Assembly (NCBI GenBank): GCA_014695345.1
Contig: JACJOC010000095.1
Location: 1-64,000 of the forward strand
Direction: 5' to 3'
DNA from: Cyanobacteria bacterium FACHB-471
GTDB taxonomy: Bacteria; Cyanobacteriota; Cyanobacteriia; Elainellales; Elainellaceae
DNA: 64,000 nt
Shown here in pieces: positions 35,276-45,800 of this stretch (the stretch's first letter is position 1; every line of letters starts with the position of its first letter). The notes under the pieces were generated by a model. That model made no database searches and was not told the origin of the DNA. It saw only the letters and a program-made list of their open reading frames with translations. Position numbers and translations under genes: made by a program.

Positions 35276-36577
35276 CTATGAAATTGACTCCAGTCTTCTG
35301 CGACTTTCTTCTAAAGCTTGCTGATCTAACTCATTTCTTAAATCCGCCTTCAACAAAGCATCCATCGCCTCATAATATAAATCTTTATCATAAGAAATGA
35401 GAACGAGATCAACTCCTGCATTAATCGCTTTAACCGTTGCATTTCTCAATCCGTCTTTACTACGATAAACGGCTCCCATACTGAAATCGTCCGTAATCAA
35501 AATGCCATCATAGTTCCAGTCATTCCTCAAAATCCCTGTCACCACTGATTTAGAAAATGAAGTTGGGTGTTCAGGGTCCACCACAACTAGTTTTGCATGA
35601 CTCAACATGGTAAAAGCTTGTGTATCAGACATTAGTGTCCGAAAAGGTATCCAATCTTCACGGGCTAACTCCTCAACCGGAGTCTGAAGCTCTGCATCTT
35701 CAAGGTGAGTATCTGTCTCCACTCTTCCCAGTCCAGGAAAATGCTTTAAGGTACATCTCACACCATATTCTTCTAGAGTTTGGCAGTACCAGGAAGCTAC
35801 CTTTGTGATAATGTTTGCATCTGTAGAAATTGCTCTTTGATAAATTTGTGAGAATTTATCTTTGGGGTTAATAACGCCTTTGTTTAAATCCACAACTGGC
35901 GCAAAGTTCAAATTAACTCCAACTTCGGCTAACTCGCTACCGTGAGTTTTTGCATAGTTCACAACTTCGTCTTTGCTTCGGTCAATGGCTGCGCTGTCAA
36001 TCAGGCTTGAAAGTTGAGGTAGCAGCGTCAGCGGCGGAGACAATCGAGATACCATGCCTCCTTCCTGATCGGTAGCAATCCATAGAGGAGGCAATCCCTG
36101 ACCTTGGCGAATTGTTTGTAAGGTCTGAATCTCCTGCTTGATTTCGTCCTTTGTTTTGTTTTGCACATTACGAGCAGTGATAAAAACTCCTCCGATCGCC
36201 CGCTTAGAAACTAACTCTCTAACTTCATCAAAGTTCCTATACCCCACCACAAAATGCTGACCTAAATTCTCTAATCGGATAATTTCTGTGTTGAGTACGC
36301 TCTGTTTAATCCAGTTGAATCTGGCTTCTGTACCGGTTGCAATGAAAAAGCCAGAACTGGCGATCGCCACCACCAAAAACTGAATAATGAGTTTTGTTTT
36401 TGTTCTTTCTCCTTTCCAGGTAATGAGTTCAGAAGCAATAATTCCTAAGCTCATGAAAAGAATTAACCCAAAAGTCCATCCTCTCAACCCCGCAGCAAAA
36501 GGAGTTCTGAAGATACAGGCAAAGAATAATGTGGCGATCGCCAGAAGCAGCTTTAAACTTTTAAGCAGAAAAAACAT
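35276..36577 (-). CDS. Glycoside hydrolase family 3 (NagZ-like) with N-terminal membrane segments
   Basis: 433 residues. Three hydrophobic segments occupy about 1-85. The GH3 catalytic barrel follows: IATDQEGGMVSRL, the KHFPGLG loop that carries the catalytic acid/base region of NagZ enzymes, ETDTHLED, and the nucleophile Asp in ILITDDFSMGAV. NagZ enzymes remove beta-N-acetylglucosamine from peptidoglycan fragments and are normally soluble proteins of about 340 residues. The membrane anchor here suggests action close to the envelope. Neighbours are unrelated. Confidence 0.85.
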   Translation of the reverse strand: MFFLLKSLKLLLAIATLFFACIFRTPFAAGLRGWTFGLILFMSLGIIASELITWKGERTKTKLIIQFLVVAIASSGFFIATGTEARFNWIKQSVLNTEIIRLENLGQHFVVGYRNFDEVRELVSKRAIGGVFITARNVQNKTKDEIKQEIQTLQTIRQGQGLPPLWIATDQEGGMVSRLSPPLTLLPQLSSLIDSAAIDRSKDEVVNYAKTHGSELAEVGVNLNFAPVVDLNKGVINPKDKFSQIYQRAISTDANIITKVASWYCQTLEEYGVRCTLKHFPGLGRVETDTHLEDAELQTPVEELAREDWIPFRTLMSDTQAFTMLSHAKLVVVDPEHPTSFSKSVVTGILRNDWNYDGILITDDFSMGAVYRSKDGLRNATVKAINAGVDLVLISYDKDLYYEAMDALLKADLRNELDQQALEESRRRLESIS

Positions 36578-36700
36578 GAAGACAAATCAACCAAAGATTG
36601 CTCTATTTTAGATACAACCTCCTGGATGCTCTTTCGCAATTCAACAGCGACCCATGGTAGGTATTTTTCCAAGCTCACCTCTTCACGAGATATAAGTTTC

Positions 36701-39049
36701 CTATTCCACACGTTGGATTGAAGTAATTTTGGGGTCGATGATTTTTTGGCTGATGCCAGGAAACTTGACAGCGAGGCAGATTTTGTTACCTGCACCGAAG
36801 ATGTGAGTGACTTTGCCTTCTCCAAAGGCTTTGTGAATAATGCGATCGCCCACTGTCCAGTCATCCTCATGGGTGTTGGGCAAATCAGCGACCTTCTGCT
36901 TAATCTCGGCATTCGGCTGCGTCCAGCGCACAGGAATTGCCTTCGCACTATTTGAGAGCAGCATGTCACGAGGCAGCTCTGCCAAAAACAACGACGGACT
37001 GGCAGGTTCACGAGAGCCATACAGCCGTCGTTCACGGGCGTGAGTGAGAAACAGCCGTTCCTTCGCACGAGTAATGCCCACATAGCAGAGACGGCGTTCT
37101 TCTTCAATCGCGGCAGGGTCTTCCAGAGAGCGGAAGTTGGGAAACAACCCCTGCTCCATGCCTACCAGAAAGACAACTGGAAACTCCAGTCCCTTAGAGG
37201 AATGTAACGTCATCAGCGAAACTTTGGACTGCTGCTCTTCCTGCAAGTTATCCAGGTCAGAAGCAAGTGAGGCATTTGCCAGAAAGGACGATAAGTTCGC
37301 GTCCTCGGTATCTTCTTCAAATTGCAGAACCGCGTTGTAAAGTTCTAGAACGTTGCCCAGGCGCTCTTCTGCTTCGTCGGTGCCCTGAATCTTCAGGTCT
37401 TGCAAATAGCCAGAGTCATCTAAAATGCCCTGAACAATTTGGGAAGCAGGCAAAGAATCGGCTTTTTCCTGCCAGGATTGGATGACCTGAGCGAAGTTAA
37501 GGACGGATTTAGAAGACCGTCCTGCCAGAGTCTTCACAGAAGTCTCATCGCTGAGAATCTCCCACAGCGGTACGTTCAACTCTCTGGAAGCAGTCTCAAG
37601 TCGGTCAATCGTAGATTTACCAATGCCGCGACGAGGGGTGTTGATGATGCGCTTCAGACTCACAGTGTCGGCAGGGTTGGCGATCGCCCTCAAATACGCC
37701 AACACATCCTTAATTTCCTTACGATCGTAGAATCGCAGCCCACCCACAACCGTGTAGGGAATGCTGCGCTTTAGTAGCGAATCCTCAAACGAGCGAGATT
37801 GAGCATTAGTGCGATAGAGAATGGCAAAACTGCCCCAGTTCAATTCTGGATTCTGGGACTCCATCTGCTGCATTTGACCAATTACAAACTCTGCTTCGGC
37901 GACTTCATCGTCCGCTCGAAAGCAAAAAATCGTTTCGCCTGCTCCCCGTGTTGGACGCAACACCTTATCAATCCGCTCAGTGTTATTTTCAATCAGGTGG
38001 TTGGCAACTTGCAGAATGTTTTCAGTAGAGCGGTAGTTTTCCTCTAGCTTTACCATTGTGCGGGTGTCGTCATCGGGCAAGCCATCACCAAAATCTTGCT
38101 GAAAGTCTAGCAGAATAGTGAAGTCCGCCATCCGAAAAGAATAGATTGACTGATCCGCATCGCCCACCACAAAGATAGATCGGTAGTTCCAGTCATTAAA
38201 TTTGCGCGAATCTGCACCGTTGGTCACCAGTAAGCTGATCAAGTTGTACTGGGTGCGGTTAGTATCCTGGTATTCGTCTACTAAAATGTGACGAAATCGC
38301 TTGTGCCAGTATGCCAAAACCTGCTCATTCTGGCGGAAAAGCTGCACCGGAATCAAAATCAGGTCGTCAAAATCGAGAGCGTTGTTTTCAACCAGCGCAC
38401 TCTGATACATAGAATAGACGTTGGCGATCGTGCGTCCCCGAAAATTGGCTTGCTCCCGCTCCATATCAGCAGGCGACCAGCCCTGGTTTTTGGCATTGCT
38501 GATGGCATAGCGAACGGAACGCGGATCAAACTTCTTGTCATCCAGGTTGAGCTGGTTCACGACAATATCTTTGACCAGGCTTTGAGCATCCGATTCGTCA
38601 AAGATCGAGAAGTTTTTCTTCCAGCTTCGTCCCTGCGGGTCTTGATACTTATCGATGTCAAACCGCAAAATCCGGGAGCAGAGGGCGTGAAAGGTGCCGA
38701 TCCACAGTTCTTTGGTAATGGTTTTGTAGACGTGCGATCGCAGCTTTACCTGATCTCGCTCAGGCAGAGCTTCTAGAGGCTTGCCATACTTTGCCTGCGC
38801 TTCCCGGTCGGCAAACAGTTTCTCAATCCGTTCCTTCATCTCCCGTGCCGCCTTGTTCGTGAAGGTAACGGCCAGGATATTTTCCGGGTCAACCCGATGC
38901 GTCTGCACTAGATTGGCAATTCGGTAAGTCAGTGCCCGCGTTTTGCCGGAACCTGCCCCTGCTACAACCAGCAGCGGACCACAAAAATGTTCAACTGCTT
39001 GACGCTGAGATGGATTGAGATGACTGAGATAATCGATGGTTTGGGTCAT
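36701..39049 (-). CDS. pcrA: ATP-dependent DNA helicase PcrA/UvrD/Rep type
   Basis: 782 residues, the length of PcrA. Superfamily 1A motifs: Walker A AGAGSGKTRAL near residue 32, motif Ia TFTNKAAREM, DEYQDTN (motif II), GDADQSIYSFR (III), and MTLHSSKGLEFPVVF with VGITRAKERL (V/VI). The C-terminus has the small Tudor-like module (VGDRIIHKAFGEGKV). It unwinds DNA in nucleotide-excision and mismatch repair and removes RecA or replication blocks. It stands alone; a gap of more than 750 bp separates it from the RTX gene. Confidence 0.96.
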   Translation of the reverse strand: MTQTIDYLSHLNPSQRQAVEHFCGPLLVVAGAGSGKTRALTYRIANLVQTHRVDPENILAVTFTNKAAREMKERIEKLFADREAQAKYGKPLEALPERDQVKLRSHVYKTITKELWIGTFHALCSRILRFDIDKYQDPQGRSWKKNFSIFDESDAQSLVKDIVVNQLNLDDKKFDPRSVRYAISNAKNQGWSPADMEREQANFRGRTIANVYSMYQSALVENNALDFDDLILIPVQLFRQNEQVLAYWHKRFRHILVDEYQDTNRTQYNLISLLVTNGADSRKFNDWNYRSIFVVGDADQSIYSFRMADFTILLDFQQDFGDGLPDDDTRTMVKLEENYRSTENILQVANHLIENNTERIDKVLRPTRGAGETIFCFRADDEVAEAEFVIGQMQQMESQNPELNWGSFAILYRTNAQSRSFEDSLLKRSIPYTVVGGLRFYDRKEIKDVLAYLRAIANPADTVSLKRIINTPRRGIGKSTIDRLETASRELNVPLWEILSDETSVKTLAGRSSKSVLNFAQVIQSWQEKADSLPASQIVQGILDDSGYLQDLKIQGTDEAEERLGNVLELYNAVLQFEEDTEDANLSSFLANASLASDLDNLQEEQQSKVSLMTLHSSKGLEFPVVFLVGMEQGLFPNFRSLEDPAAIEEERRLCYVGITRAKERLFLTHARERRLYGSREPASPSLFLAELPRDMLLSNSAKAIPVRWTQPNAEIKQKVADLPNTHEDDWTVGDRIIHKAFGEGKVTHIFGAGNKICLAVKFPGISQKIIDPKITSIQRVE

Positions 39050-39805
39050 GGATGGCTAGAACGACAGTCAAGCGACTTAAGGAGAAGTTGCTTCTAGTCA
39101 AGAGTATCGTATTTATAAGCTTCATGGCGGAGGCAGGGCGATCGCCTATTCGCCAGTATCTCCACAGCAGACAAGTACCAGCGCCTCCACGGAAATACTG
39201 AACGCTTTTGCTTGACCCACAAATTTGAGGAATTTTGTGGGCTAGCAGATGCAGTCCAATCTGTTGAATTGAACAAACCAAAAAGTCTATTAGGGCAAAG
39301 TCGTCAACACTTCAAATTGCTCACTTTAATTCACGTTAGCCAACACAAATTTGCATTTTAGCAATACCAAATCAGCACAGATACCGAGAGTGAAAGATTC
39401 CTCTGTAAATTTACTTCATGAATGAAACTGCCCGCAACTAGTTCCCCATTAGTTTCATCTTCTGTAAAAAAACGGATTGTGCGAATTACCAAGAGGGGAT
39501 GGGTACTCTAATCAAAGCCTCAGTTTAAAGGTGTATCAGAGACGATCCAAAGCTCTACAGCATGAATGTATATCCGTAGCAGTAGCAACTTTACGAAACA
39601 CGATCCTAGTGAAAATTCTGAGAACTTCTTAAGCACATCAGAGTTTCCTCACCTAGTTAAGTGATCTTTCTGATGGAGAAGAACTCTCTTATAGAGCATT
39701 CTCACACCGCGAGAACTTTAACTGATTTTGAGAGCGGAAACCTCAAAATCAACACTTCCTTTTGCTTTTCAGTCAAATACTAATCCTGGTCGAGGGTGAT
39801 TAAAC
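39050..39805. other. Long intergenic region between helicase and RTX gene
   Basis: 756 bp between divergent genes with no recognised gene. Short frames on the minus strand near 39100-39280 have no family features. The right end holds an AT-rich stretch and a 10-bp-arm hairpin (39723-39751) in the presumed 5' leader of the RTX gene. A non-coding RNA in this space cannot be excluded from sequence reading alone. Confidence 0.5.
39723..39751 (+). promoter_or_regulatory. Leader hairpin ahead of the RTX gene
   Basis: TGATTTTGAG (39723-39732) and CTCAAAATCA (39742-39751) are perfect inverted copies with a 9-nt loop, 54 bp before the RTX start codon. It would form a stable stem in the transcript leader or serve as a binding site for a dimeric regulator. 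Confidence 0.55.
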
Positions 39806-42800
39806 ATGGCAACTATCAATGGCAATTCCAGAAGCAATTCACTTCGGGGCACTAATAGTGCTGACTCTGTATTTGGGCTTGCCGGTAACGATGTACTGTT
39901 TGGTTTAGATGGCAACGACCTGCTAGATGGCGGTGACGGTAGTGACACCCTCGATGGTGGTACAGGGACAAACACCCTCAGAGGCGGTGCTGGTAACGAT
40001 ATCTACGTAGTAGATAGTGCCAGTGACCGAATTACTGAGGGAAGTAACCAGGGTATAGATACGGTTCAAGCATCTGCCAGTTGGACATTAGGCAGTAACC
40101 TGGAGAATCTCACCCTAACAGGCAGGGCAATCAGAGGAACAGGTAACACCCTCAATAATAGAATCACTGGAAATACCTCCAACAATATTCTGGACGGTGG
40201 AGCAGGCAACGACATCGTGATAGGCGGTGCGGGTAATGATAGCCTCATCGGTAATAGTGGCAATGACATCCTTCAGGGAGATGCAGGTAATGATACCTTG
40301 AATGGTGGAATTGGCATTGATGCAATGAGAGGAGGCGTGGGTAATGACCTCTATTTTATTGACAATGTCAGAGACACCGCTATCGAAGGTGCTAATGCAG
40401 GAACGGACACCGTCAACGCGACTGTTTCCTTTACCTTGGGAAGCAATGTTGAAAACTTGACTCTCACAGGCAACGCAGCCATCAATGGAACAGGTAACAG
40501 TCTCGACAACACCATCATTGGTAATGGTGGCAGCAACATTCTCACGGGTGGGCTGGGTAACGATTCCCTCAGAGGTGCAGCAGGTAACGACATCTTACAA
40601 GGTGGTGATAGCAATGACTTCCTGGATGGCGGCATTGGTGACGACAGCATGGCAGGTGGAGCTGGTAATGATACTTACCTCGTTGACAGCCTTAATGACA
40701 CTATTAATGAAACTCCTGGTGGTGGCGTTGATAGAGTTATTTCCAGCATTGATTTTGTTTTGGGCGACGAGGTCGAGAATCTGATTCTAACGGGTACTAC
40801 CAACCTCAACGGCATCGGTAATGCCTTGAATAACACTATCATTGGTAACAGTGGTGCCAACACATTAGAAGGGCGCGCAGGAAACGACTATCTCAATGGT
40901 GGTGAAGGAACTGACACCTTAGCAGGTGATGATGGGGATGATACCTATGTCATTGATAACGAAGGAGACATTGTCACCGAAAACACCGATGGCGGCGATG
41001 ATACTGTAATCTCCGCACTCCGTGCCTACACTCTGGCTGACAATGTTGAGAATCTTGTCCTGGGTGGAACAGACGGGATTGAAGGCACAGGTAATGACCT
41101 GAACAACCGAATTATAGGAAACAGTGGTGACAACAGTTTAAGTGGTGGCGGTGGAGATGACACCCTCACTGGCGGCACTGGTGACGATACTTTAGATGGT
41201 GGTGACGGAACGGACACCCTAATCGGTGGTGCAGGGAATGACCTCTACATTGTTAACGACACGAGTGACACTATCGTTGAAGCAGCAGGCGGTGGAATTG
41301 ATACGGTCGTTTCTATCGATACTTTTACTCTTAGCAACAACCTGGAAAATTTAGTCCTTAACGGCGAAGCTGATATCAATGGAACAGGCGATGCTGCTGC
41401 TAACAGCATAGTTGGCAACAGCGGCAATAACATCCTAACGGGTGGTGCTGGCAATGACACCTTAGAGGGTGGCGTTGGCAATGATACCTTAGAGGGCGGT
41501 GTTGGCAATGATATTATGCGAGGTGGGGCTGGCGATGATATTTACACCATCGATGGCATTGGCGACACAGTAGTCGAAAATGCTGAAGAAGGAACCGATT
41601 TGGTTAATTCCAGCGTCTCTTTCACGCTAGGTGCCAACTTAGAAAATCTGACGTTGACTGGCAACGCCAACATCAATGGAACAGGCAATGCTCTAGGGAA
41701 CTCAATTACAGGCAACAACGGTAACAACACTCTGAACGGTGGTGCAGGTAATGATGTTCTCGATGGTGGTGTAGGCAGTGACACGATGTTGGGTGGTATA
41801 GGCAATGATGTCTATTTCTTTGATGCTGTGGGCGATCGCGCCATCGAAAACATAAATGAAGGAACAGACACCGTCTTTGCCACAAGCGCAGCTAATGGCA
41901 CCACCTTTACCCTCAGTGGTAACCTAGAAAACCTGACTTTGGGCGGCACAGTCAATCTAAACGGTACAGGCAACGACCTTGCTAACACAATAACGGGTAA
42001 TGACGGCAACAATACAATCAGTGGTTTGGCAGGTAACGATGTCCTTAGTGGCGGTGCTGGTGATGACACGTTGCTAGGTGGATTAGGAAATGATCTCCTA
42101 GACGGAGGCGTAGGTAACGACACAATGACTGGAGGCGCGGGCAACGATACTTACATTGTTGACGCGTCTACCGATGTTGTGACTGAACTGGCTGGAGAAG
42201 GCACTGATACTATCCTGGCAGGAAGTACCTTTACTCTAGTTGCGAACATTGAAAACTTGACCCTAGAAGGAACAGGAAACTTCAACGGTACAGGTAATGA
42301 CCTGAACAACACCATCATTGGGAACAGCGGCAACAATATTTTAGATGGTGGACTTGGAGCAGATGCATTAAGGGGTGGCTTGGGAAATGACACCTACGTT
42401 GTAGATAATGCAGGCGATGTTGTTTCTGAAAATGTTAATGAGGGAACGGATACCGTAAATGCTAGTGTTAATTTCACCCTGAGTGCTGGGTTAGAAAACC
42501 TAACCCTAGCTAGTACAGGGAACATCAATGGTACAGGTAATGAGAGTGTAAACACAATCATTGGCAACAGCGGCAACAATACCCTCGGCGGTGGTGGGCA
42601 AGATGATGTCCTAGTTGGTGGTGCGGGTAACGACATCCTGGACGGAGGCGTAGGCAACGACTCGATGGTAGGTGGCATCGGAGATGATACCTACTTTATC
42701 GATGCTGCTGGTGATGTTGTTACTGAAGCAACTAGCGAAGGGATTGATACAGTCAACTCTAGTATTGGTTTTGCCCTAGCTGCAAACTTTGAAAATCTGA

Positions 42801-45800
42801 CCTTAACTGGCTCCGCTAACGTCAATGGAACAGGTAATGATGTAGCTAACACCATTACTGGCAACAACGGTAACAATACGTTGAATGGTTTGGGTGGCAA
42901 TGACACATTCTTTGGCAACGGCGGCAACGATACTCTAGACGGTGGTGCAGGTAATGATGTGATGAGTGGCGGTGCAGGTGATGACACCTACATTGTTGAC
43001 AGCATTAACGACCTTATCTCAGAAAACTCTAACGAAGGACTTGACACGGTCAGATCCAATGTCAACTATACGCTCGGTAATAACCTTGAAAATCTCACCT
43101 TGACAGGATCTGGGAACCTCAATGGTACGGGTAATGCTGGTGCCAATACCATTACTGGTACTGATGGCGACAATATCCTGGATGGTGGTGCTGGAACCGA
43201 CCTACTAATTGGTGGCTTAGGAAACGATACTTACATTGTGGATAATGTGGGCGATCGCATCCAGGAAGTCTCTGGTGTTGGCATCGACGCAGTTGAATCC
43301 AGCGTCTCGTTCAATCTAGCAACCAATGGCGAATTCGTTGAAAACCTCTTCCTCACGGGTTCGGACAACATTGATGGTATTGGTAACGCCTTGAACAACA
43401 CCATTATGGGCAACAGTGGCAATAACAGACTCGATGGAGGAGCCGGAGCAGATAGTCTTAATGGCGGTACAGGAAATGACACTTATATTGTTGATAATGC
43501 AGGCGATCGCGTCACTGAACTTCTGGATGCTGGAATTGACTTCGTAGAATCTAGTGTCAGCTTTGCTTTAGGCAGCAACCTTGAAAACCTGACCTTGACT
43601 GGGACAGACAACATTAACGGCACCGGCAACGCCCTCAACAATACCATCATTGGCAATAGCGGCAACAACCGGATTGATGGTAGCACTGGTGCAGATGAGA
43701 TGACTGGTGGCTTAGGAAACGACACCTACGTCGTAGACAATCTGGGCGACACAATCATCGAAGCTTCCAATGCAGGCATTGAAACTGTTGAATCAAGTGT
43801 CACCTTTGTTTTGGGAACCGAGCTTGAGAACCTGACTCTAACCGGCGCACTGGACATCAATGGTACAGGTAACGCAGGCAATAATACAATCAGAGGCAAC
43901 AGCGGTAACAACCGAATTGATGGTGGTGCTGGCGCAGACATCATGAGTGGTGGTGCAGGCAATGACATCTTCATTGTGGACAACGTTGGCGATACTGTTA
44001 CTGAATTGCTCAACGAAGGCATTGACTTGGTTCAATCAAGTATTACCTTCACACTAGGTGACAGCGTTGAGAACTTGACGCTGACCGGAACTGAAAACAT
44101 CAACGGTACAGGTAATTCTGGGGTTAACACGATCATCGGTAATTCTGGGAACAACAGATTAGATGGTGGTGCTGGCGCGGATAAGTTGGTGGGTGGCGAT
44201 GGCAACGATACCTATGTGGTTGACAATGTAGGCGATCGCATCATTGAAATTGGTACAGGACTAGATACTGTCGAATCCAGCGTTACCTTGACGCTAGGGG
44301 ACAACCTGGAAAATCTGACTCTGACTGGAACCAGCAATATTGACGGTACAGGTAACGAACTCGGCAACACTATCAAAGGCAATGCCGGAAACAACATCCT
44401 CAGAGGCGAGGCTGGCAACGATGTCTTAGAAGGAGGTATTGGCAGCGATGTTCTAGATGGTGGCACAGGTGCCGACCTGCTCAGCGGCGGCGATGGCAAC
44501 GACCTCTACATCACTGACAACGAGGGTGATGTCATTAATGAAGTAGGGACAGGAATTGATACAGTTCGTTCTAGTATTACCTCCACCCTCGCTTCTAACC
44601 TTGAGAACTTGGAACTCATCGGTGTCGGAAACATTGATGGTATTGGCAACATGGGCGACAACACCATCATCGGCAACGGAGCCAACAATATAGTCTCTGG
44701 CTTGGCAGGCAACGATACTCTGGAAGGTGGAGCCGGAAACGATATTCTCAATGGTGGCACAGGCATTGATGTTATGCGCGGCGGGCTGGGCGATGACATT
44801 TATGGCATCGATAACCTCAGCGACACTGTGTTTGAAGACGCAGACGCGGGCATTGACCGAGTTGAATCCAGTGTTAATTTCACGCTGGGGGCTAATTTCG
44901 AGAACCTGACCCTAACTGGAACAGCTACTAACGGTACAGGTAACGCGCTCAGAAACACAATCATCGGTAACGGCAGCAACAACCGATTGGATGGGGGTGC
45001 TGGCGCTGACGTAATGAGTGGTGGAGCTGGCAGTGACACTTATGTGGTGGACGACATTAGCGATACCGTCATCGAAGCAGAAAACGCTGGAATTGATGCA
45101 GTTGAGTCTAGCGTCAACTTCACTCTGAGTGAAAACGTCGAAAACTTGACACTGACCGGAACCGGAAATATTAACGGTACAGGGAACGGACTGGCAAACA
45201 CCATCGTTGGTAACAGCGGCAATAACCGAATTGACGGCGGGGCAGGGGTAGACAACCTGAGCGGTGGATTGGGCGCTGACATCTATGTGGTTGACAACGC
45301 AGGCGACATCATTATCGAACTATCTAACGCTGGCAATGACACTGCTGAGTCTAATATCACCTATACCCTTGGGGCAAATCTAGAAAACCTGACTTTGGTC
45401 GCAGGGGCAGGTGACATCAACGGCATAGGCAATGCTGAAAATAACACCATTCGAGGCAATGAAAGCAGCAACCGCTTAGACGGTAGTGCAGGCATTGATG
45501 AACTGATTGGTGGGGACGGCGATGATACCTATGTGGTCGATAATTTAGGCGATCGCGTCATCGAAACCGGCACCGGAATCGATACCGTTGAAGCCAGCGT
45601 TACATACATTCTGGGCAACAATCTAGAAAACCTGACTCTAACAGGGACTGCAAATATCGATGGCACAGGTAATGCTCTCAATAACACCATTAGTGGCAAC
45701 AGCGGCAACAACCGAATTAACGGTGGTGTAGGTGCTGATGTAATGAGAGGGGGCAACGGTAACGACACCTATGTAGTTGACACTGTTGCCGATACTGTAG

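Noticed and set aside
36553..37107. 184-residue minus-strand frame overlapping the helicase 3' end
   Set aside because: It lies inside the helicase coding region in another frame; the helicase frame has all family motifs.
38991..39281. 96-residue frame just upstream of the helicase, considered as a transposase fragment
   Set aside because: I could not match it to any transposase motif and it overlaps the helicase start.
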